Assembly: GCA_964034945.1 (NCBI GenBank)
Contig: OZ035961.1
Coordinates: 18,677,243 to 18,741,242, forward strand
Direction: 5' to 3'
Length of the DNA: 64,000 bases
Source: Chrysopilus asiliformis
Taxonomy: Eukaryota > Arthropoda > Insecta > Diptera > Rhagionidae
Part shown: one piece after another, positions 1 to 10,729 of the stretch
Layout: every line of letters begins with the position of its first letter
Position numbering within the stretch: the first letter of the stretch is position 1
Notes under the pieces: generated by a model
The model's input: the letters and a program-made list of their open reading frames with translations, nothing else
Databases searched by the model: none
What the model was told of the DNA's origin: nothing
Position numbers and translations under genes: made by a program

Positions 1-772
1 CGTTGTTTGCAAACGGCAAATAGTAATCCACTTTTATGCCACAGAGGATTCTACGCCAAAAAAGTTGTTTTCAAAATAAGATATAAGCAAAAAGGTACCC
101 CATATGAGATATCTGGAAAGGGGTTCAGCGGGGAGGAGAATTCCTCCTAAAAACATTCGCGCCATCTCAATCTTTCCAACGCAATTTGTTTCAATGTTTT
201 CCATTGAGGGGTTCGAAAGACACATGGGAACATTCTCCTTTCATAGCTAAACCCGAGCGCATATATTCTTCTCGTTTAGGAAACCCCACAAAAAATGCCA
301 AAAATTTGAATATTTTTGCGTTTGATTACTCAGTGAAGTCGAATATAGAACTGAACTCATTTTGGCGAGTGAGTAAAAGGGTTAAAACGGTTAGGAAATT
401 CGTCTGACTTAAGCCAAATATAGTCAATCTTAGGCGAATCACAGAATATCAAGGCGAACGTTCGCCGTGATTCACGTGCATTACCAAAAGACCGATTAGT
501 CCAATTAAAACAACAAACAGGAACACAATGGTCGACTCACACGGCAAGAATGTGGAGCCGATTTTCAATTTCAGTTTCCTGCTGAAAATTAATTGGCCCC
601 GAAACTTTTTAGGAGACCAAACATTTTAAAACTCCAATTCTCTTCACCTAAAAAATCAAAAAAACCCTTATTTTGGATAATGTTTTGTTTTTGTTAAATT
701 AAATTATTTATTAATATTCAACCACACTAAACTTAAATGTTTTTTTAATAACTTTTTCTCGTATATGTGTAG
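1..772. other. Non-coding, upstream of first visible cyclase exon
   Basis: I see no supportable gene here. Two short open frames (34-225 minus, 186-407 plus) have no family features. The cyclase gene needs about 16 more N-terminal residues, which in this family normally start MYG. No ATG-TAY-GGN occurs in this stretch, so the first coding exon is probably upstream of the window. The segment is therefore likely intron or 5' flank. Confidence 0.5.
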
Positions 773-3700
773 CTTGAGTTCGGTGACGATGTTTGGCATC
801 AGGCCTTGCAAACTACTGGCTGCAAATACACAATTTTTAGCACACATCAGGTAGTTCTTTAACAAGTTTAAAATTACTATTATTAGAATGAAAATAATTA
901 ATTTTTTAAATTAATTTTTAGATCTATCCAGATTGTCTTATACCAGATCTTGCAGCTGCTTTATCCGCCATAACTGGACAACCTTTTGATTTTTTTATGA
1001 ACTTCTTTGGCAAATGTTTTGTGCGATTTTTCAGTAATTTTGGGTACTGTAAAGTTTGTGAAAAAGGCAGAATTTTGAATTCTTTCAACTATTTTTTTTG
1101 GGATTGCTAAAAAACACTGTGAAAAGTGGTAGTCTAGAAAAATTGTTGATTCAAAATAAGTATTCGGAATATTTGTATACAATCAGAATTCAAAATATTT
1201 TCAATATAAAATAATTAACCATTAAAACTATTTAAAATAAATTTTTTCTCATCAAAGCTATGATAAAATGATTAAAGCCACTGGAAGATACTTTTGCGAT
1301 TTCTTGCAATCGGTCGATAATATTCATCTGCAAATGAGATTTACTTATCCAAAAATGAAGAGTCCTTCTATGCAATTGACACAAGTCGACGACGAAGGTG
1401 CAATTTTAGTCTATCGTAGCGGCCGGACAGGATTTTCGAGATATTTTATGGGCCAAGTTCAGGAAATTGCGAAATCTTTCTACGATTTGGACGTTGAGAT
1501 CAAAATCGTGGAAAGCAGAAATGATAAAGCCGAAGGAAGTACACAAGGACCAATTCAGATATCCAGCTCTAATGCCTTGAAATCAGTGGTTGTCAAATAT
1601 AGGCTGGATTTTGATAATCGGGACTATGTAAGAAATCGTTTTCAAACAATTTTTGATTATTTTCGAAAATATTTTCCCTAGATGTCGAAACGTGTTAATG
1701 TCGAAGCTCACCCGTCCCAATTGATGTTGGCTAAAGTTGATATAAGTGTTTTACTGGAACTCTTTCCATTTGCTTTAGTTTTGGATCATGAGATGAGGAT
1801 TCAAGGAGCTGGCGAAAAGGTCAACTATTTAACATATGATTTAATGTTACAATTTTTACGGGGAGTTTCATGAATATCATAGGTTATTGAGACGTGGATT
1901 CTTCACAATCCAAGCAAGCTGCCTACGACGTTTATCGGTTCGAATTTGAGTGAAAATTTCAAGGTTCGGCGTCCGAGGGGCATTACTTTTAATTGGAAGA
2001 CGGTTTCACAAATGCACACTGTATATTATATTATATTTTTATGTTAACAATACTATATTATATATTAATTTGTAGGTGCTTTTCGAATTAGAATTGATTC
2101 GGACGGGAACTGCATCAATTAATGAATTAGACGATGATATGGGAATAACTATACAGGAGGTCGAGGAAGAGACTGGACCCGATGGCAGGAAAGAGTCACA
2201 AGGATTACGAAGTATTTTGCTCAAGGGCCAAATGTTTTTCGTCAAGGATATCGACTCAATTGCTTTTTTATGCAGTCCACTGTAAGTATTTTAATCATTT
2301 TTGCTGCTAGTTAAAAATATTGAAAAGTTTTGAAAAAGGACGGATGAATCCTTAAAGAGTCAAAATGCTAATTTTTAATAAAGGCTATAAGACGTGCATA
2401 GAATTTGTTTACTCTGGAACTTTTTTTAATTTTTTTCCAAATTTTATTGAATTCCTAATAAGTATTACAGTTGCTTAAGATTTCCGTGTATTGAACAAAG
2501 TGTAGTAGAAAAAAGTCTTTTTGATGAAGTCCATCGAAAGGAGCAGAAAATAAGATTGCCAATGATAAATTAATCTGTTATTAATGAAACTGGAAAACCC
2601 TAGGAAACTTTCAACTTAGGTGTACTACTTATGGCCAGAGCCGTATTAACAAGTTTGAGCGCCCTGGGCTAAATAAAATTTTGCACCCTTACATAGTTTT
2701 ATTGTAAAAATTCAATTTTATTTTTTAAAATATTCTTTAATTCAAAACTTAAATATATATTTACGCAAAATAAAATTCAAAATTTTTTATAAATATGTGA
2801 ATTAAATATTAATTGGCGCCCCTGGGCTGTATGGCGCCCCTGGGCTGTAGCCCAATTAGCCCTATGGTTAATTGGGCCTTGCTTATGGCGAATTCGAATC
2901 ACAGATTTATAGGATGCTCTACCTTGGGGTCGAAGAGTGCCCACTTTATTCAATACAATTTTGTTAGAAAAAATTTGTCAAAATTTTCTATCGAGCAAAT
3001 TTTGAGCCAAAAAAAACAGCAAGCCATTCGAATATGCCATTACTCTAAAAAATCATACTTTCTATGTTTTGGATTTCTGATTATTGAAATTTTTTTAACT
3101 TTAGAAAAAAAAAGATTTTTTTTGAGAAAAAACCTTTAACAAACAGAAAAATTCATGCAGTCAAGAGTTAATGTTGTGAAACCAAAGACTCGAACCGAAA
3201 ATAAAGCGACCAAAAACTTAAGCCAAAAGTTTTTTTTAGCTATCTAAGATTCGAACCGTGAACATTGAGTTTCCTATGCTCCGAAAAATTCGACCGTATT
3301 CAACCACATTCAAGCACATTTTTATATAAATTAATTTTTTGTCGAACCTTACAATTTTTTACATTTGTGAGGTTAGAGAATGGAACACGTGGAAGAGCTG
3401 TATTATTATTTTTCACTTGAATATGTGTTTCATACAATTTTGTATCACATTTAGTAGTATTGGAGTTCACTAAAAGAATGTTGTGTAGATGAGCTTTCGA
3501 TTTTTCAACACTGTGTAAGCAACAATCTTCACCTGGCTCGTTGGTCTAGGGGTATGATTTCCGCTTAGGGTGCGGGAGGTCCCGGGTTCAAATCCCGGAC
3601 GAGCCCCGTTTATCCTTTTTTTCTTATTTGAATTTATAAATTTCTTTTTATTAATCGGTTTATTTTATTTCCCGTAATAGTTAAGCTGGAATCTTGAAAT

Positions 3701-6112
3701 TTCACATACTCGCATTTCTCGTTACAAAGAAGTGCAGAATGTTGAATATAAGCAGATAATCAGATTAGTCGTTCACTTCCCTTCTCCGTCATACAACTAA
3801 ACCGTTGTTGTTACGATTTTCTCGAAAAGGGTTCCTTCCTTTTTATAGTCGAGACATTGAAAATTGTTCCAAGAAGCAATAATAAGTTTTCAACGATTTT
3901 TGACATACTTCCTAAAAACCGAACATCTTATATGACCAATAAACCGATTAAACTGAGATACATTTTATTTTTTAAAAGCTTTTATTTAGCTCGCTATCTT
4001 GTTTGTTTGTCTGTTTGTCAGATCAAATCTTGCAACCCAATTTTGACCCACTTCCACTTGTCCGATTGACTTGAAATTTTGCACACTTATATAAGTCCGA
4101 TGACAATACAATATTTTCACTACTTCGTCCTTATAAGGATAACGGAAGGTCCTGTAAGGATAACGTGATTATCCTTTTCTCCAAATTTTCCGGAAAAAAA
4201 ATCTATCCTGGGGGTTTTTGGGGTCGCTGAATCCGAATCTGTCATTAAAAAGTCTGTAAGTATAACGGAAGGTCCTGTAAGGATAACGTGATTATCCTTT
4301 TCTCCAAATTTTCCGGCAAAAAATCTATCCTGGGGGTTTTTGGGGTCGCTGAATCCGAATCTGTCATTAAAAAGTCTGTAAGGATAACGGAAGGTCCTGT
4401 AAGGATAACGTGATTATCCTTTTCTCCAAATTTTCCGGAAAAAAAATCTATTCTGGGGTTTTTGGGATCGCTGAATCCGAATCTGTCATTAAAAAGTCTG
4501 TAAGGATAACGGAATGTCCTGTAAGGATAACGTGATTATCCTTTTTCTCAATTGTTCCGGGAAAAAATATATTCTGCGGGTTTTGGGGTTCGCTGAATAC
4601 GATTCTCAAGTTAAAAAGCCTGTAAGGACATCTCAAATGTAAAGCTATATATTCGAAGACTAAAAAGAACAAAATAAAAAAAAATAAAAAAAAATTTTTT
4701 AAAAAAAGCTTTTATTAAAAAAAATGCACTAAAAAGAAAAAAATAATTTTCTGGACGCTGTGTATCACAAATATAAAAGCTTTTAAAAAGCGAGATAAAG
4801 CATAAAACAATAAAATAAACATTTATCTCGCTTTTTAAAAGCTTTTATATTTGTGATACACAGCGTCCAGAAAATTATTTTTTTCTTTTTAGTGCATTTT
4901 TTTTAATAAAAGCTTTTTTTAAAAAAATTTTTTTTATTTTTTTTTTATTAATAGAATTAACAACCTGGACGAACTGCACGGCATGGGATTGTATATAAAC
5001 GATTTGAATCCCCATGGCTTGAGCAAAGAAATGGTCATGGCCGGATGGCAACATTGCTCCAAATTGGAACTGATGTTTGAGAAAGAAGAGCAGAAGTCCG
5101 ATGAGCTGGAAAAATCTGTAGAACTAGCGGATTCCTGGCAGAAAAAAGGCGACGAACTGCTGTATTCTATGATACCACGCCCCGTCGCAGAACGTTTACG
5201 GAAAGGTCAAAATCCTTTGAATACATGCCAGAGTTTCGAGGAAGTTTCAATCATTTTCGCTGAAGTTCTGGTACTGCGACAATTTTAAATAATGCGGCAT
5301 TTCTTTAATTTTTTCTAACATATATTTTTATTTAATAATGTTAGTTAGATCAGGCAGCGGCTGGAACACGATTAGAAGATGCCATGAGTGCTGTTGCAAC
5401 TCTTAACACCGTTTTTTCCGCTTTTGATGAAGAAATTATTACACCAATGGCGTATAAAGTTGAAACTGTTGGAATGGTAATAAAAAGAATATTAAAAAAA
5501 TTATTGGTGAAGTGGTGTAATATTGTTTCATCCATAATTTGTTATTATATTAGGTTTATATGGCAGTTAGTGGTGCACCCGATATCAATCCTCTTCACGC
5601 TGAACATGGAGCTGACCTTGGCTTGCGGATGATGAATCGTATTCTGGGTTTAAAATTACCAGGAGTTGCTGTTAAAATAGGTAAAGTCTTTTGTAAACGA
5701 TGTAAATTGATTTTGTTTTACTATTTGCTATTTCGTTGATGCAACTATGGTCTTTGTGATAAAAATTAAGTTTGTATTTTAAATTTTTTCCCAGGAATTC
5801 ATTCTGGGCCTGTAGTAGGTGGTGTTGTTGGGCTAAAAGTGCCTAGATATTGTCTTTTTGGCGATACTGTAAATACGGCCTCACGTATGGAAAGTAGCAG
5901 CGAACCAGATAAAATTCAAATTTCTACTATAACGGCTGAAAAAATAAAGGGTAAAGGATTCGAGATTGTTTCAAGAGGCCACGTCAAAGTTAAGGTTAAA
6001 TAAAAAACAATTATATTTTTAAAACATTTTAAACATTTTTTTTTGCTTGCAGGGAAAAGGCGATATGGAGACATTTTGGTTAAATAAAGGCCCTACCATA
6101 AAGTATAATTAA
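773..6112 (+). CDS. Gyc-89D-like: Atypical soluble guanylate cyclase, Gyc-89D-like (5' incomplete)
   Basis: Coding exons: 773-850, 922-1043, 1258-1627, 1682-1819, 1883-2020, 2076-2281, 4955-5270, 5345-5476, 5554-5680, 5795-5994, 6053-6112. They total 1887 nt (628 residues plus stop), in frame with GT/AG ends. The acceptor at 5345 is the least certain; 5354 is also in frame. Order: H-NOX domain with the haem-ligand His ([14 protein letters not shown]) and the YxSxR motif (YRSGR), HNOBA region, coiled linker, then the cyclase domain ([26 protein letters not shown]). The residues recognising guanine (Glu of VETVG, Cys of PRYC) are present. Both metal-binding Asp positions are replaced (IIFAEVL; GM instead of GD), so this is a beta-type subunit that should need a partner such as Gyc-88E (known for fly Gyc-89Da/Db). 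Role: haem-based gas-sensing cGMP synthesis in the cytosol. The first exon is outside the window. AATAAA lies at 6258. Confidence 0.93.
2633..2880. mobile_element. Degenerate short inverted-terminal-repeat element (MITE-like)
   Basis: The left end reads ccagagccgtattaac...gcgccctgggct. The right end, in inverted orientation, reads ...agcccagg...ggttaattgggcc. An 18-bp segment containing GGCGCCCCTGGGCTG is tandemly doubled near the right end. The element is in the large cyclase intron. It is non-autonomous with no ORF; I cannot assign the superfamily. Confidence 0.45.
3535..3606 (+). tRNA. tRNA-Pro (AGG)
   Basis: A 72-nt cloverleaf. The acceptor stem GGCTCGT pairs with ACGAGCC. The D-arm contains the A box (GGTCTAGGGGTATGATT). 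The anticodon stem TCCGC/GCGGG has one terminal wobble pair, and the loop TTAGGGT gives anticodon AGG at 3567-3569. The T-arm CCCGGGTTCAAATCCCGG is a perfect B box. There is no intron and CCA is not encoded. A T-run at about 3617 is a plausible Pol III terminator. The gene lies in the sense orientation inside the sixth visible intron of the guanylate cyclase gene. Confidence 0.96.
3965..4640. repeat. Interspersed repeat with about four 122-bp tandem units
   Basis: Units marked by AACGGAAGGTCCTGTAAGG begin near 4141, 4264, 4386 and 4508, giving a period of 122-123 bp. Each unit carries GATAACGTGATTATCC and TTTTGGGGTCGCTGAATCC. The leader at 3985-4140 (ATTTTGACCCACTTCCACT, then TTGAAATTTTGCACAC) also occurs at 51720-51930 with a single degenerate unit. 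This is therefore an interspersed element whose internal unit has amplified here. No ORF. Confidence 0.85.
4672..4949. repeat. Large near-perfect inverted repeat (hairpin)
   Basis: Two arms of about 128 bp (4672-4799 and 4822-4949) are almost exact reverse complements around a 22-nt spacer. Arm landmarks are GCGAGATAAA, AAAAGCTTTT, TGTGATACACAGCGTCCAG and TTTAGTGCATTTT. The right arm's T-rich end runs to within 5 nt of the splice acceptor AG at 4953-4954. It looks like a foldback transposon or snap-back MITE. It sits directly after the 122-bp repeat and may be part of the same element. Confidence 0.88.
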
Positions 6113-7134
6113 AAACAAAATTTGCTTGACAAATTGTGCTTAGTAATAATTACACTGTATTTTTCACAGTAGTTTTAACACGATTATAACATTTGAAGTT
6201 TAAATTTTAACGGGATCAAAGTTACACGACTGAATGTTTTAGTCACCAACTGTTTTAAATAAAATACTTAAATGGTATTAAGTGTTTTTGTAGTTTTATT
6301 TAATCAGTCTGTTGTTGAACTGTTTTCTGGGATATTCAAACAAAAATATTTTTTTCGACTCCAACTATTTACAAAAAAAAAAAATGCAAATAACACTGGT
6401 AAACAAAATTGTAACTTTGTCGTGCCACATGGACTTTTATGATATTTTTTAGATAGTTGGCAGTAAAGACAAACATTTAAAACAAATCTGTTAGCCAAGA
6501 ATTTTATTCTCTTAAGTAATTTTAAAAATTTCAAAAAACAATGACCTCGTAAACCCAAAATGTAAAAAAGTTTTATTATGAAATTACGATCTAAGATTTT
6601 CTAGCAAATTTAGCTCCTGGTTGGTCCCTTTATTTTTATGATAATTGCCCTGTACAAGCTTGAACTTTTTTGCTCGAACAGTTCTCGTTGCGGTAAACTA
6701 TGTTCTCCTTTTTGTTCTAAATAAAATCAGTTAGGGTAAGTTTGACAAATTGGTACCAAAATTGATGTTTGTAGAACTAATGGTGTTTTATTTACAGCAA
6801 TATATTACGTGGAATTTTATAAAGAAATTTAAGCTGAATGAGTGGTTCCTGTATATGAATAAACTGTAATTAAATGAAAATTTTCCATGAAAAATTCTCC
6901 AAGTGAAAAAATTCCACAAACATTTTACAAAACTTTAGTACAATCAAGATTTTGCCCAACCTTGGAATAAAAATCAAATCATAGTATAATTTCGTCTCCA
7001 GAGATAACGACCAATAGGTCAATTTTTTAATCAACAATCTCTTTAGTATTACGAAAGACATTATCGAAACTCGGCAAATTAGTTCAACTTCAGTTAATTG
7101 TCGATTGTTGAAGTGGAATATTCTTTTTCAAAAA
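6113..7134. other. Intergenic region, cyclase 3' UTR and LRR-gene 5' flank
   Basis: The cyclase 3' UTR with AATAAA at 6258-6263 lies at the left. At the right, a TTCAGTTA initiator-like sequence occurs about 45 nt before the LRR gene ATG, without a clear TATA box. The open frames on the minus strand (6304-6558, 6870-7061) are AT-rich and show no recognisable feature. Confidence 0.4.
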
Positions 7135-8304
7135 ATGATTAGATTTTCGGAATTTATTTTAAAGGAATTGTATTTACTCTGTTCGATTTATATATTTTTT
7201 AGTATTATACAGTTTGCTTACGGTGAAATAAATTTTCGAAATTTTTGTAAAAAAAAAACGAACATATCAACATGCGAAAATATGATTTTCGAAGAACAAC
7301 GTGTGGAGTTTGAAATCATAGATCAAATTGAAGTGCAAATTTTAAGAATTAAATCATCTCGATTGAATTTTCTACCAAAGAATACCTTAATGTTATTTCC
7401 GGGAATTAGACTTTTAGAAATTAGTGGATGTAAATTGAGGAATATTGAAAAAACGGATTTTCACGGTGGAAGTGATTTAATAAAATTAAATCTTCAGAAC
7501 AATAAACTTCAAATGCTACCAGACCGACTATTCGAGAATGCTCGAGATTTGGAGGAAATTGATTTGAGTTACAATCAAATTCGTGTAATAGAACCAGATG
7601 CCTTTTTATCACTGGATAAATTGAAAATTTTAAATTTATATGGGAATTTACTGCAGTATGTACCCGGAAATTTACGCAACATGAGAGCATTAAATGAATT
7701 GCATTTACAATCAAATATAATTCTTAGTATTCCTGAAGATGCATTTCGGTATATCAACAAATTGACATACATTTACCTGGATTACAATGAAATAACGAAA
7801 GTTTGGAATAACACTTTTGATGAATCAGCGGAACTGCATTTGACAGGGAATAATTTTGAAGAGATCAACATCGACACACTTCATAAACTCGTCATTGATC
7901 ATGGAAAAGTGAAACGATTGCGAATCCATGGAATATTCAGGATTTTATCAGCTAGTCATAATCAAATTGAAGATATTTTTCTACTTGATACACGACTAAC
8001 AATGAAAGTTTATTTGTCACATAACAAACTTACAAAATTACCAAATCTACGAGATGCCGTCGATTTAAATCATTTGGATGTTTCATTTAATCCGATTGAA
8101 GTCGTTCCCGATGACTATTTTGTTAATAAGAATTATATCAAGGTGTTGAATTTACGATCGACGAAAATTGTGAATTTCAGAGACCATCACTTCCGGCGAA
8201 TGCCACATTTGGAACATTTTTTCATGCAGAATAATAGGTTGAATGATCCAAGCCGTTACGACATTTCACACTTTTGCAATAGGAAAAAAATCAAATGTTT
8301 ATAA
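7135..8304 (+). CDS. Secreted leucine-rich-repeat protein, single exon
   Basis: One uninterrupted exon encodes 389 residues. The ATG at 7135 is chosen because the open frame further upstream begins with TTG and because residues 1-30 then form a signal peptide (MIRFSEFILKELYLLCSIYI, then a hydrophobic stretch ending in FAYG). A short Cys-containing cap follows (NFCKKKTNISTCENM). About ten LRRs follow, recognisable as LxxLxLxxN repeats (LIKLNLQNNKLQMLP, LEEIDLSYNQIRVIE, LKILNLYGNLLQYVP, LNHLDVSFNPIEVVP). The C-terminal cap ends FCNRKKIKCL. There is no transmembrane segment and no GPI-type tail, so it should be a soluble extracellular protein. The middle repeats (about 230-290) are irregular. 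AATAAA is at 8348. It is convergent with protease SP1 (238 bp apart). Function unknown; the ligand-binding role is inferred from the fold only. Confidence 0.88.
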   Translation: MIRFSEFILKELYLLCSIYIFFSIIQFAYGEINFRNFCKKKTNISTCENMIFEEQRVEFEIIDQIEVQILRIKSSRLNFLPKNTLMLFPGIRLLEISGCKLRNIEKTDFHGGSDLIKLNLQNNKLQMLPDRLFENARDLEEIDLSYNQIRVIEPDAFLSLDKLKILNLYGNLLQYVPGNLRNMRALNELHLQSNIILSIPEDAFRYINKLTYIYLDYNEITKVWNNTFDESAELHLTGNNFEEINIDTLHKLVIDHGKVKRLRIHGIFRILSASHNQIEDIFLLDTRLTMKVYLSHNKLTKLPNLRDAVDLNHLDVSFNPIEVVPDDYFVNKNYIKVLNLRSTKIVNFRDHHFRRMPHLEHFFMQNNRLNDPSRYDISHFCNRKKIKCL

Positions 8305-8541
8305 AGTTTATGAAATTTAGTTGGTAATAATGTTCTGGTTTTTAGGTAATAAAGTATTTTGTACAAAAAAAAAGCTTTGAGTTTTTAAAGGATTTTTAAA
8401 ATTGAAATATATTCATTTGAAGAAAGTTTAATGAAAATTTAACTAATTTTGAGGCACACGAATCAACCAGTTGGAGGTTGATTTTGGTTTTAATTTATTA
8501 GTATTACGGTTTCAATGGAATAAAATGTATGTCTTTTTAAA

Positions 8542-10729
8542 TTATGAACAATAGCAAGCATCCTTGGTATTGTCAACAATCCATTTCAAAAATCTCTGCA
8601 CTCTGGTAAAAACTCCAGGATTATTCGGACGAGCACATCCATTACCCCAGGAAGTGATTCCTGAAATTATGCGAAAATTTGAATTTTTGGGTTGATAAAA
8701 TTAAAAGAAACTGTCTGTTTACCAGCAAGTCGAACGCGTTTGTTCTGTGTTACCATCAAGGGCCCACCACTGTCTCCTTGGCACGCATCCTTAACTCCTG
8801 ACAAAAATCCCGCACACATCATATTATCTGTTAAAGATGCTCCATAGCGAGTTTTTGACCGACAGAATCTGGTAGTCATAATTGGCAAGGAGACCTTTCG
8901 CACCACACTTGATGATGGACCATTTTCAGATGTTGCCCCCCAACCTGCTGCAACACCCTAAATGCCATTAATTTTCCGATTTTGATGGATTTAAAAAAAA
9001 TCTAATATAAAAAATTACTATTTCTCCAGAGTAGTCGTATGCTTCATTGGGTAGACAAATTGGTCGAAGGATTTGCTCTTTGCCCAAATCGATTGGCTCT
9101 TTGAGGCGAAGTAATCCAATGTCCCGGTCAAAGTTTCCAGGATTATATTGACGATGCATTATTACACGTTCGATCTGTTTTCAAAATTATCCAAATTTTT
9201 TCAATCTAGCGCTCAGTAGTTTTTTTTCAAATATTAAATTTAAAAAAAACTAAATAACGCCTTTAGCTTTTATTCAAAATGTTCACTGTTAAAATTCTCG
9301 CTAAGATATTTAGCCATAGAAAAAAGGTCAGAACATCACTTCAGCCAATAATATTTAATATCAATTAAAATTAAGTACACTTACAGTTCTCGCAAAGTCG
9401 GAGGTATCATTTCTTTTAAAGCGATCATGTTCAAGGAATCGAACTGTTATGCTTCTGGCTGAAAATCCATCTAAACAATGTGCAGCAGTTAAAACGTATC
9501 TATTGTTAATTAGTGATCCACCACAATAATATTCTCCTTGATACTCTAATACTGTCAAAAATGGAAATTCGTAGACGTTGGCGACAGATCCACCAACAAT
9601 TCTGCGTCTATATCTTGCGCCACAATCTAGAATTTAAAAATTTTAATTAAATTTAAAAAAAGGTAAATACCTTACAGCAATTTCCACAGATTTTCGTATT
9701 GGGGATGTATTCGGTGTCGAAAGATCCTTCATCGTGTTGTCCCGAGGAAAATTCAGCTTCACCAAAGAAATCCTCCCATTCAATTTCTGGTTCTGGATTG
9801 GGCACAAATGGAATTAGAGGTCGTCGATTTGCGAAAAGATTAAGATTTGAAAATAAATTCTGATATCCTACAATATATTGCGGACTGTTAATCGCTTGTA
9901 GGTATTGCTGAGGCCATTGAACTTGTCCAGAATTTTGGACCACTGGTACTAGAATATACTGAAATTTTATGGAATTAATTATATTTTCGGAAAAGTTCAT
10001 ATTTTCATTTTCACATATTTAAATGTTTATTTTTGTTTAAAAAATGTACCTTTTCCAAACAATTAAAAAAAGTTTTAAAAGTTTCACTTATATTTTAAAC
10101 AGTCCATAGTTTTTTAAGTCCACTGTTTTTTTTATAATCCATAAAACGCGCTGGATTAAAAATTTATATCAAAATTCAATAACAATATTTACTGCACTTC
10201 GAATTATAAATGGGTAAGGGATATTATATCTGTTTTTTGCTATTAGTTCGTTTTCATGCTTAAAACTTTTACATTTAAGAAATTCCGGTAATATATTTTA
10301 ATTTAAAAAAAATTTCACACTTTTTTTATCATTATAATGCAAAATTCGGTCATGAAAAAATTAAATTTCAAAATATTGTTATTTTGCATTACTTTAATTT
10401 AAAAAAAAACAAAAAAAATGAAATGTTGACCACACCTTTCGTAAAAAAATTAAAAAGAAAATAAAATCTAAAAAAAAACAAAATTCAATTAAAAAGACCT
10501 TTTTTTTCAAAATAATATTTTTTTGTCCACTGTATTAATTCGCGTAGGACGATAATTTATAAAAAACTAGAAAATTTAGAAATAATCAAAAATACCTATT
10601 GCCCATTCCATGAAGATTTTAATTTAAAAGTAAAATGTTAAGAATGTAGAACTTCACCTGTTGCTGCGCTCCAAGATGTCGCAAAAAATTAAAAATTAAA
10701 AAAATTCCCACTGGAAATTTGAACCTCAT
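8542..10729 (-). CDS. Trypsin-like serine protease SP1 (secreted zymogen)
   Basis: Exons, 5' to 3' on the minus strand: 10729-10658, 9958-9676, 9626-9385, 9174-9019, 8957-8723, 8660-8542. They total 1107 nt, 368 residues. Residues 1-24 are the signal peptide ([13 protein letters not shown]...). A propeptide of about 95 residues follows, rich in Pro, Asn and Glu and ending CGNCYCG. Activation is predicted at Arg127|Ile128 (RRRIVGG). Catalytic triad His168 (TAAHC), Asp217 (RDIGLL), Ser314 (GDSGGP). Asp before ACQ marks the trypsin S1 pocket; SWGNG follows. The C-terminus is DACYCS. Unlike the other ten paralogues it has no intron between CQ and GDSGGP: its 235-nt exon equals 180+55 exactly. It shows every residue expected of an active Arg/Lys-specific protease. 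Substrate unknown. TTTATT (AATAAA on the minus strand) lies at 8494. Confidence 0.92.

Noticed and set aside
1..770. First coding exon (MYG...) of the guanylate cyclase
   Set aside because: No ATG-TAY-GGN followed by a donor was found here; probably upstream of the window.
2813..3139. Plus-strand 108-codon frame with two MAPLGC repeats
   Set aside because: The repeat comes from the 18-bp tandem duplication at the MITE-like right end; the remainder is low-complexity AT-rich intron.
4133..4630. Regularly spaced direct repeats that could suggest a CRISPR array
   Set aside because: The genome is eukaryotic, the repeats are contiguous 122-bp units without unique spacers, and a second interspersed copy exists.
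7105..7134. Upstream start for the LRR gene giving ten extra residues
   Set aside because: The codon at 7105 is TTG, not ATG. The ATG at 7135 directly precedes a good signal peptide.
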